This document shows, piece after piece, positions 25,284 through 34,229 of a stretch of 64,000 bases of DNA. The translations under genes and the position numbers were made by a program. Each line of letters opens with the position of its first letter. The first letter of the stretch is position 1. The notes below the pieces were generated by a model, which was not told where the DNA came from, did not search any database, and was given only the letters and a program-made list of their open reading frames with translations. The stretch is taken from assembly GCF_018069925.1 (NCBI RefSeq), contig NZ_JAGPXB010000001.1, forward strand, positions 310,001 to 374,000, given 5' to 3'. Source of the DNA: Flavobacterium erciyesense (lineage in GTDB: Bacteria > Bacteroidota > Bacteroidia > Flavobacteriales > Flavobacteriaceae).

Positions 25284-26630
25284 TTATTTTTTAGGTACAA
25301 GAAAAACCTGATGTCCTGCTTTCAGCGTAACTTTTGGGGTTCTTACCTTTTTGGCGAAATAGCCCGAAATTCCCTGTACCACTCCTTTGCTTAAATCTGC
25401 GGCAACCTGTTGTCCGGCATTCTGTGTGAGCATTACGCTCGTTCCACCTGTCTGGCTCATATTGCCTGCCATTTCGGTAAGGGCATTCATTTCGGGTGAA
25501 TACGGAACATACAAGCCTTGCTGCCCGTCCAAATCGTAAATGGTTATATCTACCGGGATGATATTGCCCTCCATTTCTATCGAGGTAATTTTTAGTTGTA
25601 ATCTCCCACCTTGAAATTTGGCATTAGCCGTTACAATCGTTCCTTTTGGAATGGTATGTTGTGGTGTTTGGGCAGGCTCTAACAATCGTAAACGCACACC
25701 CGTTTCGCCAACTACTGTTTGAGCATCGTGTACACAGGCTTTGATACTGTTTTTCGGTTGTATCACCTGCTCAACAGAACCGGCGGTATAAAAACCTCGG
25801 TTCTTTGTTTGGCTCCAATCGGCTAAAAAAGCACTGTCCGTAGGCTCACGGTACAGGGCTGATACGGCATTCTTTCTTGCAGGCGTAAACGATACAAAAT
25901 GCTCTTTTTGGTTAGTGCCAGCAGCACTAAAAGCATCCGGAACAGCACCATTAGCAGGTGTTACATTTTCGGTATTCGTATTTTTCGGAAGATACTTTGC
26001 TGCCATTTCATAGGATTTCTCCATTAGTTTAAGTTGGTCATCTACGGTAGCAACGGGTGGCACATCTTTTTCAGCCAGCTTTTCTTTCATTTCGTCCAAT
26101 TGCCTGCGGAGTTCCATTGTTTCCGAATTGTTGTCCTGATAAAAAGAACCTAATGTGCTTTGCGCATTACGGTAACTGTTTACTGCCGGATTACCGTTCC
26201 TGCCCGAATTTCTGCCGCCGCCATAGCTGTTGCTTTGGTCTTCTTCAGGAAGTTGTTCATCAACTGGCTCTTCTTTGTCTTCGGTATTCCAATAATCAGA
26301 AAGCGTAGTTAAAGCATTACGCTTTTCCTGGTCTTTGCTTTCCAGCATTTCCTGCTCATACGCCTTGCCTTTGTCGGCAGGCATTCCGGCTCCCGTAGCT
26401 TCTGGTACTGCATCGTTCAGCCCGATGTTTTCAATCGCTTTTTTATCTTCGGACGGTTTAAATATGAGGTACATACAACCCACGAATACAATCGCCATCA
26501 AACCAAAGATTAGGGGCTTTTTGAGCTTCTCCTTATTATTCTGTGTGCCGTCTTGCAGCACATCAGCGGTTGCTGTCGGGTTCCCTTCCGTTACCCGAAC
26601 AACCGATTTTTTGTTCTCATTTTCTTTCAT
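25284..26630 (-). CDS. traM: Conjugative transposon protein TraM
   Basis: 448 residues, a VirB10-like inner-membrane-anchored channel component. A short cytoplasmic N-terminus precedes one membrane helix (KPLIFGLMAIVFVGCMYLIF, about residues 38-57). A linker rich in Gln, Asn and Glu follows, then the C-terminal TraM domain (VRLRLLEPAQTPQHTIPKGT, ... FAKKVRTPKVTLKAGHQVFL). Its start overlaps the preceding traL-like gene by 14 bases, so the two are coupled. Confidence 0.9.
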   Translation of the reverse strand: MKENENKKSVVRVTEGNPTATADVLQDGTQNNKEKLKKPLIFGLMAIVFVGCMYLIFKPSEDKKAIENIGLNDAVPEATGAGMPADKGKAYEQEMLESKDQEKRNALTTLSDYWNTEDKEEPVDEQLPEEDQSNSYGGGRNSGRNGNPAVNSYRNAQSTLGSFYQDNNSETMELRRQLDEMKEKLAEKDVPPVATVDDQLKLMEKSYEMAAKYLPKNTNTENVTPANGAVPDAFSAAGTNQKEHFVSFTPARKNAVSALYREPTDSAFLADWSQTKNRGFYTAGSVEQVIQPKNSIKACVHDAQTVVGETGVRLRLLEPAQTPQHTIPKGTIVTANAKFQGGRLQLKITSIEMEGNIIPVDITIYDLDGQQGLYVPYSPEMNALTEMAGNMSQTGGTSVMLTQNAGQQVAADLSKGVVQGISGYFAKKVRTPKVTLKAGHQVFLVPKK

Positions 26631-26904
26631 AAATCTTATTTTTTAGAATTGTTGATAATGTGTCCTGTAATCTTGCAGGGCTTTCACTTTTTTTGAGGAC
26701 AGGGTTTTCGATATGCTCAATGATTATATCGTTACCGGATTTTGAGGTATCATACATTACTTTGCCAATCACCGCCATGGTAAGCAGCAGGTAACCTACA
26801 AAGAAGTACAGCGTATATTGGTACTGTTTGCGTAGGGACAATGCCCGCCAGCGTTCGTCCAGCTTGTCAAAATATCTGTCCATAATTGCTCTTAATTTTT
26901 TCAT
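26617..26904 (-). CDS. traL: TraL-like protein (DUF3989)
   Basis: 95 residues with one transmembrane segment (YTLYFFVGYLLLTMAVIGKV) flanked by charged regions, matching the small DUF3989/TraL proteins located between traK and traM. Overlaps traM by 14 bases. Probably a structural membrane subunit; exact role unknown. Confidence 0.8.
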   Translation of the reverse strand: MKKLRAIMDRYFDKLDERWRALSLRKQYQYTLYFFVGYLLLTMAVIGKVMYDTSKSGNDIIIEHIENPVLKKSESPARLQDTLSTILKNKIYERK

Positions 26905-26917
26905 ACCGTTTTCTGTT

Positions 26918-27346
26918 TTAGAGCTTGAAACGCTTAGGGCTTTTACCTGCCTTTTGTTTTAGTTCATCATTGACCAAAGCGACTACCTCAGCCGCTTTGG
27001 GTGCAGATATTACAGACAGGTTTGTCAGTTCCGATTTTTTCAGCAGTTGCCCAAATTGGTCTTTCCTTGCCACCTCCATTTTATTGAGAGAGAATTTCCC
27101 GTTCAGGTATTTTACCCACATACTACATTCGACACGGGGCTTGTCATCGCCCGACCATTGCAGATAGCCTGTCAGCAATAAATCTTGTTTGGGTAAACTG
27201 TCTGTACCTTTTTGGCAGCTTTCGATGTAATCGCTGATGGTGTCTTTCAACCTTCCGGCATACGCACCCTGCGTATGGAAATAGCCGTTATATCCTTTGT
27301 CGGTAAGGATTTTCGCAAACGTGTTTAAATCTGATAATGTTTCCAT
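26918..27346 (-). CDS. Conserved tra-operon protein of unknown function
   Basis: 142 residues, METLSDLNTFAKILTDKGYNG. Soluble, without signal or membrane segment, with a basic C-terminus (KAGKSPKRFKL). It sits between traK and the traL-like gene on the same strand with gaps of 11-13 bases, so it belongs to the operon. I do not recognise a domain. Confidence 0.65.
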   Translation of the reverse strand: METLSDLNTFAKILTDKGYNGYFHTQGAYAGRLKDTISDYIESCQKGTDSLPKQDLLLTGYLQWSGDDKPRVECSMWVKYLNGKFSLNKMEVARKDQFGQLLKKSELTNLSVISAPKAAEVVALVNDELKQKAGKSPKRFKL

Positions 27347-27357
27347 AAGATTGTTTT

Positions 27358-27981
27358 TTAGCGTTCGATGACTTCAATATCCCTGTTTTCAACCACTGCA
27401 AATTTTTCAATGTTAAAGCCTTGCGGGTTATTGTCGGAACGGACGGAGTTCACGAGATAGCAGGAAGTAATCAGGTTACGCCTGGTTACATTACTCGAAC
27501 GGATAATAAATTGTTTGGCATAGGTGCGCACCGCATAAGGATGGGTGTCGAAATTGCACACGACACTATCGACTTCGATGCGTTGCTGAACATTACCTGA
27601 AATAATTCTGTTGTAATAACCCTTTTCAGATAAGTCTTTGTAATAGTCAAAAGCACTTTTATCCGCAAGGTTAAATGCCCTCCTCATATTGCTTTCGATA
27701 GCATTTTTATCCGGAGCGAGTGTAAAAAAAAGCTCGTGAAAACGTCTGACGTGTTCCCTTGCTTCCACAGGTCGGTTGATGCTCGCATCTTGCGACAAGG
27801 CAAGCATCAAAGATTTGCCGTTATCCAATACATAGATTTTTTGGCGTTGTTCTTCTGCAAAGTGGTAGGACTGCCATACGGCATATCCTACCACGCCAAT
27901 GCAGAGAACCGCAAACACAATGGCATATAATCTTATCTGCCTAAAGCTGTTTTCGATATTTCTTAGAGTTTTAAATTCCAT
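27358..27981 (-). CDS. traK: Conjugative transposon protein TraK
   Basis: 207 residues: short cytoplasmic N-terminus (KTLRNIENSFRQIR), one membrane helix (LYAIVFAVLCIGVVGYAVW) and a periplasmic domain, the VirB8-like layout of TraK. The family-typical region EAREHVRRFHELFFTLAPD is present. It follows traJ by 20 bases in the operon. Confidence 0.9.
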   Translation of the reverse strand: MEFKTLRNIENSFRQIRLYAIVFAVLCIGVVGYAVWQSYHFAEEQRQKIYVLDNGKSLMLALSQDASINRPVEAREHVRRFHELFFTLAPDKNAIESNMRRAFNLADKSAFDYYKDLSEKGYYNRIISGNVQQRIEVDSVVCNFDTHPYAVRTYAKQFIIRSSNVTRRNLITSCYLVNSVRSDNNPQGFNIEKFAVVENRDIEVIER

Positions 27982-28001
27982 TTTTTAGAATGATTAATTG
28001 T

Positions 28002-28997
28002 TTATTTATTCATCAGTTTGCCGCCGATGTTTCCAACTGTGGAACCTGCACCTGCTCCGGCGATGTTCCCTGTTTTCATTGCAGCTTGGTTCACGTTGCG
28101 GGTAAAGTTTCCTGCGCCTCCGGCTTGGATTACCCAACCTGTCACTGTAGGAATTGTGAAGTACCCGATGATGCCGATAATCATAAATATGATGTACACT
28201 GTATTGCTCGTATCAGGTATGTAGGTCGGATCGGCAAGCATTGCTATATCCCTTTCCAGTATGAGGGATTGTATTCTTGCCAGCATCGAGCTGAACAAAT
28301 CCGAAACAGGAAGCCAGAGATATACGCTGACATACCTGGTAATCCACTGTGTGAGTGTGGACTGAAATCCCTCCCAAACGGAAATAGCAAAAGCTATTGG
28401 TCCGAGTATGGAAAGGACTATCAGGAAAAATGTTCGTATGGTATCAATAACCAAAGCCGCCGCCTGAAAGAGTATTTCCAGTAAATTGCGAAACCAATCC
28501 TTTATGGCTTTCTCTATCTTGTAGGCTTGTCTGTCCATATACATTCCCGCCATTGTACCAACGTCCGATGGCGACCAGCCCAATTCATCCAGTTTTTTAT
28601 CAAACTCTTCGTCTGATGCCATATAGGCGGTTTCTGGATTTCTGACCATTGCTTCATATTCCAATTGGTCTTTCTGCTGTTGCAGCTTGTTCAGGTCAAG
28701 TACTTGGTCTTCGAGTATGGTGTGGGTTCCTCTAACCACCGGACTTAATACTGCATTAATGGTTCCCAACACGATAGTTGGGAAGAACATTATACAAAGC
28801 CCCAAAGCGAAGGGACGCAACAACGGGAACACATCAATAGGTTCTGCTCGGCTTAAAGCCTGCCAAACCTTTAATGCTACATAGAACAACGCTCCCAATC
28901 CCGCTAAACCTTTAGCTACTGCCGCCATATCGCCTGCAAGCGGCATCATATCGTCGTAAAGCGAACGCAGGAGTTCGTGAAGATTATCCCATTCCAT
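28002..28997 (-). CDS. traJ: Conjugative transposon protein TraJ
   Basis: 331 residues from the ATG at 28997 (MEWDNLHELLRSLYDD); a further upstream ATG at 29051 lies within traI and is rejected. Several transmembrane segments (GALFYVALKVWQAL, FALGLCIMFFPTIVLGTINAV, TFFLIVLSILGPIAFAI, IIFMIIGIIGYFTIPTV) give a VirB6-like polytopic channel protein. The traI stop lies one base before the traJ start region, indicating coupling. Confidence 0.9.
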   Translation of the reverse strand: MEWDNLHELLRSLYDDMMPLAGDMAAVAKGLAGLGALFYVALKVWQALSRAEPIDVFPLLRPFALGLCIMFFPTIVLGTINAVLSPVVRGTHTILEDQVLDLNKLQQQKDQLEYEAMVRNPETAYMASDEEFDKKLDELGWSPSDVGTMAGMYMDRQAYKIEKAIKDWFRNLLEILFQAAALVIDTIRTFFLIVLSILGPIAFAISVWEGFQSTLTQWITRYVSVYLWLPVSDLFSSMLARIQSLILERDIAMLADPTYIPDTSNTVYIIFMIIGIIGYFTIPTVTGWVIQAGGAGNFTRNVNQAAMKTGNIAGAGAGSTVGNIGGKLMNK

Positions 28998-28998
28998 T

Positions 28999-29631
28999 TT
29001 ACCAGTATTTTTGGTTAGAGGTTCCGTAGAGTTCAAGCACTCTTTTGGCATCGTTTTTCTTTTTCGCTCTTAGGTAGCTTACAGAAATGTTCTTATTGGT
29101 GTAGTAGCGTACAAGGCTGTGGTAATCCTTTACCTCTTTGTACACACGATCAATAATATCCATACGCTCTTTGTCGTTTAGCGAAAGGCTTGAAGAGGTT
29201 ATAATTTGCTTCAATTCTTTCAGCAGTTCGGTACTTTCATTGAGTAGTGCCGAATAACCATTGCCAATAGCAACCAATTCCTGTGGTGTGAAATTTGGGT
29301 CGTTCATCATCTTGCCAAAATTCTGCACATACATTTCGGAAACATCGCCTACTAAAAGTACGGTTTGCTGCACCTTACGGGCATCTTTCACAAGGTTGTT
29401 AATAGCTTTCAGCTTGTCGTAATATTCCTTGCCCTGGTCGTAAACTTTCTTCACTTCGTTGAAGTTCTTTACTACATTGCTCACGGTGGAAGAAGTCTGT
29501 ATGATTTCGTTCGCAGAGTTGATAATACCTGAAGCCAAATTTGCAGGGTCGGTTACTACCCATTGTGCTTTCGCTGACGGTGCTACGGCAAGCATTAGTG
29601 CCGTACACACCAGATACAATACTTTTTTCAT
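28999..29631 (-). CDS. traI: Conjugal transfer protein TraI (DUF4141)
   Basis: 210 residues with signal peptide MKKVLYLVCTALMLAVAPSAKA and a helical mature part (SGIINSANEIIQTSSTVSNV, KVYDQGKEYYDKLKAINNLV), the DUF4141 family, resembling periplasmic VirB5-type components. It starts 27 bases downstream of traG. Not related to the F-plasmid relaxase also called TraI. Confidence 0.88.
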   Translation of the reverse strand: MKKVLYLVCTALMLAVAPSAKAQWVVTDPANLASGIINSANEIIQTSSTVSNVVKNFNEVKKVYDQGKEYYDKLKAINNLVKDARKVQQTVLLVGDVSEMYVQNFGKMMNDPNFTPQELVAIGNGYSALLNESTELLKELKQIITSSSLSLNDKERMDIIDRVYKEVKDYHSLVRYYTNKNISVSYLRAKKKNDAKRVLELYGTSNQKYW

Positions 29632-29658
29632 TGTTTCTGAATTTTAAAATGTTAATGA

Positions 29659-32163
29659 CTATTGATTTACTTTGTCCCGCCTTTCCATTGCGATATGCTT
29701 AATGGCGAGTTCTACGTTACCGTCCAATTCGGAAGCTAATTGCATTACTTCCATTTTTTCGGTTTCTTCGGTCGTATATGCGAGGTATTCCTCCAAACTA
29801 ACTTCGGTGGCATAGACTGCCGAGTGCGTACCACCTAAGCCAATCCAAACCTCTTTGTACAGACGGCTTGCATCGTTGTTCATATTGATGGAAAGTACTT
29901 GCCCTTTCTCTTTATCCGTAAGCCCTAACATCGCCTGTATATCATCGAATTTGTTCATATACTTGCGTTGGTCTAATAGGATTTTACAATCGGAATTGTT
30001 GATGATACTTTCTTTCACAATGGGCGACTGGATAATATCATCGACCTCTTGCGTTACGACAATCGCTTCTCCGAAAAATTTGCGGACGGTCTTAAACAAA
30101 TACTTGATGTATTCTGCCATTCCCTCTTTCGCTATCGCTTTCCACGCTTCTTCAATCAGGATGAGTTTGCGGATACCTTTGAGCCTTCGCATCTTGTTAA
30201 TAAAGACCTCCATAATGATAATTGTGACTATGGGAAACAGGATTTTATGGTCTTTAATCGCATCAATTTCAAACACGATAAAGCGTTTGGAAAGCAGGTC
30301 TAATTGCTTATCAGAGTTCAACAGGTAATCATATTCGCCACCCTTGTAGTAGGGTTCGAGAACATTCAGGAAATTGGCGATGTCAAAGTCTTTTTCCCGT
30401 ACCTGTTTTTCTTCGAGTACCTTGCGGTAATCGCCCTTCACATATTCATAGAAGCCATTGAAAGATGGATAAACATCGTCCGCTTTAATGCGTTCGATAT
30501 ATCCGCTTACGGCATTGGAAAGGGCAACCTCTTCCGAACGGGTTGGCGGTTCATCATCACGTTTCCAGAGTGTCAGTATCAAAGTCTTGACACTTTCTCT
30601 CTTTTCAATGTCAAACACACCATCATCAGTATAAAATGGATTAAAGGCGATCGGGTTGTCTTCCGTATAAGTAAAGTAAACACCGTCTTCGCCTTTGGTT
30701 TTTCCTTTAATGAGTTCACATAGTCCCTGATACGAATTACCTGTATCTACAAGCAATACGTGAGCTCCCTGCTCGTAATACTGCCGTACCATATGGTTTG
30801 TAAAGAACGATTTACCACTTCCCGATGGACCAAGTATAAACTTGTTCCTGTTCGTGATAATTCCACGCTTCATCGGTAAATCCGAAATATCTAAATGGAT
30901 AGGTTTTCCGGTCAAACGGTCGGCCATCTTGATGCCAAATGGCGATGGCGAATTGTGGTAATTGGTTTCTTCTGTGAATAAACACAAAGCAGGTTCAATA
31001 AAAGTGTAAAAACTTTCCTCACTCGGAAAATCGCCTGCATTGCCAGGCATTCCTGCCCAATACAATGTGGCTACATCCGTAGTGTTGTGGCGTGGTTTGC
31101 ATTCCATCAGTGCCAACGCACTACCGCAATCATTCTTTAGCTGTTTCAGTTCTGCCGGATCTTCCGACCACGCCATAATGTTGAAGTGTGCACGGATGGA
31201 GGATAGCCCGAAGCTGTGGGCTTCGTTCAGATACTTTTCTATCCATTCTTTGTTGATTTGGTTGGCACGGCTGTACCTTGCCAGTGAGTGCATATTCCTT
31301 GCGGACTTTTCAAACTTTTGCAGGTTGTCTTCGCTGTTATCCAAAAACAAATACTGATTGTAAATGTGATTGCAGCTTAACAGCAAACCCACAGGTGCGG
31401 CGAACGACAAACGGCAGTCGCTGCGGTCGGTGGATAGTTTTTCAAAACGGGTATCAGCCGATACCGTTCCGGGTAAATCGTCCGTATCGGACAAGGTGTG
31501 CAAGCTCAACCTTTTGTTCCCGATACGGACTTCTTCCGTTCCGAGAGCGATGTCCTGCATCGGTGCTCCGGCATCCCTTGATAGAGTTAGGTATTGTTCC
31601 AGTAATCCCTGCGTTTCTTCTGTTCCGATGATGTCATCTTCGGTAAGGCGTTTCAGGGTTATGAAACCGCTATCGTTTACGATACGCTCAAATTGTGCTA
31701 CCGCTTCCATAAAGCGATGTATCGTTTCCTTGTTCCTGATTTCCTTTGGTATCAATGAACCTTTGCAAAGCGAGCTGAAGTTGCTTTGCATACGCATTCT
31801 TTCCTTAGTAGTCTTGGTTAGGAAAAGGTAGCAGTAGTGATTTAAGAACGGTCGCTCATTAAAATGGCGTTGGTAGGATTTAGCCAAAAAACTTTGGTCT
31901 TCCTTCGCCAAATCGGGAGCGTAGCTTTCTTTAATGTACCAATCCTGTTTGTGAACGACTGTAAAATCCGGTAAAGTCTTGATAGCTTTATGCCAGGCAG
32001 AATGAATGGCTTCATATTCCGCAGAAGCTACCGTAAACAGTTCTGGTAAACGAACCTCAAAGCAGGCGGTAATGTCTGCATCTTTTGAAAGAATGCAGTT
32101 GTTTTCTACTGCCAGCAAAGGAAACTTGCTTTCCAATGTGGTGGTCTTTGCTACATTTCTCAT
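29659..32163 (-). CDS. traG: TraG conjugation ATPase (VirB4-like)
   Basis: 834 residues, the VirB4-family ATPase that powers pilus/secretion assembly in Bacteroidetes elements. Walker A is GPSGSGKS (about residues 445-452) in FILGPSGSGKSFFTNHM. Walker B is around KLILIEEAWKAIAKEG, with the Q-rich motif VVTQEVDDIIQSP downstream. Intact from start to stop, in contrast to the second, interrupted copy at 35.7-37.3 kb, which is about three-quarters identical by eye over the N-terminal part. The start overlaps traF by four bases (ATGA). Confidence 0.93.
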   Translation of the reverse strand: MRNVAKTTTLESKFPLLAVENNCILSKDADITACFEVRLPELFTVASAEYEAIHSAWHKAIKTLPDFTVVHKQDWYIKESYAPDLAKEDQSFLAKSYQRHFNERPFLNHYCYLFLTKTTKERMRMQSNFSSLCKGSLIPKEIRNKETIHRFMEAVAQFERIVNDSGFITLKRLTEDDIIGTEETQGLLEQYLTLSRDAGAPMQDIALGTEEVRIGNKRLSLHTLSDTDDLPGTVSADTRFEKLSTDRSDCRLSFAAPVGLLLSCNHIYNQYLFLDNSEDNLQKFEKSARNMHSLARYSRANQINKEWIEKYLNEAHSFGLSSIRAHFNIMAWSEDPAELKQLKNDCGSALALMECKPRHNTTDVATLYWAGMPGNAGDFPSEESFYTFIEPALCLFTEETNYHNSPSPFGIKMADRLTGKPIHLDISDLPMKRGIITNRNKFILGPSGSGKSFFTNHMVRQYYEQGAHVLLVDTGNSYQGLCELIKGKTKGEDGVYFTYTEDNPIAFNPFYTDDGVFDIEKRESVKTLILTLWKRDDEPPTRSEEVALSNAVSGYIERIKADDVYPSFNGFYEYVKGDYRKVLEEKQVREKDFDIANFLNVLEPYYKGGEYDYLLNSDKQLDLLSKRFIVFEIDAIKDHKILFPIVTIIIMEVFINKMRRLKGIRKLILIEEAWKAIAKEGMAEYIKYLFKTVRKFFGEAIVVTQEVDDIIQSPIVKESIINNSDCKILLDQRKYMNKFDDIQAMLGLTDKEKGQVLSINMNNDASRLYKEVWIGLGGTHSAVYATEVSLEEYLAYTTEETEKMEVMQLASELDGNVELAIKHIAMERRDKVNQ

Positions 32164-32492
32164 ACGGCATTCTGTTTAGAAGTGAATTTTAAATAGCGGC
32201 GTACAGGCTTGCGGCAGATGATGTAGCGCGGATGCCTTTTATTGGCCGCTATCTTCATCAATCCGTGTTCTCCATATTTCCTATTCAGTGAAAAGGTTTG
32301 CCATACAATGAGCGAAGCTCCGCCTGCTCCGAGGAACAGGCAGATGTAAGAGTTTACGCCTGCCATATACAGTATCATCACGAGGATAAGCGTACCGAGC
32401 AGCCCACCTGCGAAAATGAACAGGTATTGTGCTTTCAACCCTTTAAATTCCACTGTCCTGCCAATGCCTTTGTTTATGTTATAACTGTTCAT
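32160..32492 (-). CDS. traF: Conjugative protein TraF (DUF4133)
   Basis: 110 residues from the ATG at 32492 (MNSYNINKGIGRTVEFKG); the frame extends further upstream into traE but the family begins here, as the second copy at 37.7 kb confirms. Two membrane segments (YLFIFAGGLLGTLILVMILYMAG, YICLFLGAGGASLIVWQTF) and the YGEHGLMK signature define DUF4133, a VirB3-like partner of TraG. Eleven bases downstream of traE. Confidence 0.9.
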   Translation of the reverse strand: MNSYNINKGIGRTVEFKGLKAQYLFIFAGGLLGTLILVMILYMAGVNSYICLFLGAGGASLIVWQTFSLNRKYGEHGLMKIAANKRHPRYIICRKPVRRYLKFTSKQNAV

Positions 32493-32503
32493 AAAGCAAA
32501 GGA

Positions 32504-32809
32504 TTAAAGGAAGAATGAACGCAGGATGGTAGCCGCCACGATTAAGAAGATACACGCACCGAACCAGCTCGCCGCAGTTTTCGATGTGTCGGGATCGCCT
32601 GAACTGAATTTGTTGTACACCTTAACGCCTCCGATGAGCCCAACCACCGCACCGATGGCGTAGATTAGTTGGGTTGCGGGGTCGAAATAGCTTGTTACCA
32701 TTTGGGTAGCCTCGTTGATACCTGCCGAACCGTTTCCCTGTGCGAACGCACCAATTCCTGACAGCATTGCCATTGCTGCCAGCAAAACTTTTTTTCTCTG
32801 TTTTTCCAT
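32504..32809 (-). CDS. traE: Conjugative protein TraE (DUF4134)
   Basis: 101 residues: signal-like N-terminus ending AFAQG, a short loop (INEATQMVTSYFDPATQLIY) and two membrane helices, with the family motif YNKFSSGDPDTSKTAASWFGAC. VirB2-like, a candidate pilin. First gene of the intact downstream tra block; divergent from the gene at 32991 with 181 bases between, which must contain the operon promoter or be an insertion point. Confidence 0.9.
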   Translation of the reverse strand: MEKQRKKVLLAAMAMLSGIGAFAQGNGSAGINEATQMVTSYFDPATQLIYAIGAVVGLIGGVKVYNKFSSGDPDTSKTAASWFGACIFLIVAATILRSFFL

Positions 32810-32990
32810 AATTGAAACACATTAATTTGTTACTGTTTTCCCGCACCTTGCGGGCTTTCGAGACAAAGGTGTTTCAGAAATCAGGGCGTGATAACAAAGT
32901 GGCAGTCAAAGGAATTGTTTGGCGGTGGGTGGCGGTCTAAGGGGGATTTTTTATAACTTAGTCACTTATTATTTTTAATAAGTTAATACT

Positions 32991-34127
32991 ATGATAGATT
33001 TTGAAATAGCAGAAATAGAAGATGCTAATCAATTTGCCCGATTATTGAATCCAAGGGTAGATTTTGCGACACCGTACATATTCTATTATGATGAAACCAA
33101 TAACATCAAAACATTCTATGTAAGAGAAAATGATTTCAATTATACATTTACAGCAAACTTCGTTTTGGGTGGACTTCTACATCAGGGAGAAGTACCAGAC
33201 GTACAGCCATTGATAGATAGCTTTAAATTGCAAAAAACAGCTAAGGAAGTTAAATTCAAACATATAGCATTCGGGGATTTTCTTGATTGCCTCAAATCCC
33301 AGAAGTTAAACCTGTTCTTGCACTTTTTAAAGGATAGTGATCTTTATGTGCATTATTCAAGTCTTAATATTCTCTATTGGTCGATTGTGGACATTGTAGA
33401 TTCTGCTATCATGAACTCTGATGTGGCTATGAGATTAGGCCCTGGATTTGACAACCGACTAAAGAACGACCTCTATAAACTGTGTCGTCTTGAAATAGAT
33501 GCCGTTATTCAACTCTTTTATACTTTCGAATATCCTAATGTTAAACCTGAGAAAATTGGTGATTTCATTGAAGCATTGAGTAATCTTTTTGAAGCATATC
33601 TTCAGTTACCTGAATTTCATTTTGGGTTGGAATCGTTACGACAGATATTGAAAGAGTCTAAAAAGAAAGGCGAACTAGCTTTTGTTATGGATGAAAAAGA
33701 TTATATTCTGCTGGCAGATCTGACACATTTTTATCTTAGACCCATTTACACTTTCAAGAATTCAACTCATATATTCGATAATGAGGATTCCATCCGAGAA
33801 GCTTTGAACGGGTATAGAATGCTAGATAAAGGAGTAGAGTTTAAAAACTATTCTTTTGTTGATTCTCAGGATAGCCAATTGACACAACTATCTGATGTTT
33901 TTGTTGGTTTCATGGGTAAATACACCAATTACAGGAATACACACAATATGGAGGAAATTAAAGCGGATATCGACTCTTTCTCAGCTTTACAATTAGAAAA
34001 CATGAAGTTATTTATTGATATTATTAATAAATCAGACCAGAAAAACCCCGCCTTTCTACACGCAACAGATAGTTACGAAGAGGTAATGAAATTTGGAGAG
34101 TTGTGCGAGATTATTGCTGGAAAATAA
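32991..34127 (+). CDS. Uncharacterised cargo protein, DUF3800-like
   Basis: 378 residues, MIDFEIAEIEDANQFARLL. The segment YIFYYDETNNIKTFYV followed by ANFVLGGLL resembles the N-terminal strand-Asp-turn-strand of DUF3800 proteins (RNase H-like fold), with the Asp at about residue 29. The match is from memory and only partial. It is encoded opposite to the tra operon and ends three bases before an IS3 copy, at the start of the cargo hotspot upstream of traE. Possibly a defence or nuclease-type accessory gene; function not assigned. Confidence 0.5.
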   Translation: MIDFEIAEIEDANQFARLLNPRVDFATPYIFYYDETNNIKTFYVRENDFNYTFTANFVLGGLLHQGEVPDVQPLIDSFKLQKTAKEVKFKHIAFGDFLDCLKSQKLNLFLHFLKDSDLYVHYSSLNILYWSIVDIVDSAIMNSDVAMRLGPGFDNRLKNDLYKLCRLEIDAVIQLFYTFEYPNVKPEKIGDFIEALSNLFEAYLQLPEFHFGLESLRQILKESKKKGELAFVMDEKDYILLADLTHFYLRPIYTFKNSTHIFDNEDSIREALNGYRMLDKGVEFKNYSFVDSQDSQLTQLSDVFVGFMGKYTNYRNTHNMEEIKADIDSFSALQLENMKLFIDIINKSDQKNPAFLHATDSYEEVMKFGELCEIIAGK

Positions 34128-34229
34128 CCTGTATGTCTTCAAAAGAAAGTGTACTTTTTCTTAGAGAGTGTTTTCTGTTTCAAATATAGAATTTAAAGTT
34201 TAGTTTTTTGCTTTTAAAAAGAAAAAAAA

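Noticed and set aside
27990..28484. 164-residue plus-strand frame within traJ
   Set aside because: Antisense to a well-recognised traJ gene; Cys-rich composition without domain.
29855..31831. Several plus-strand frames of 100-157 residues within traG
   Set aside because: All are antisense shadows of the intact traG reading frame.
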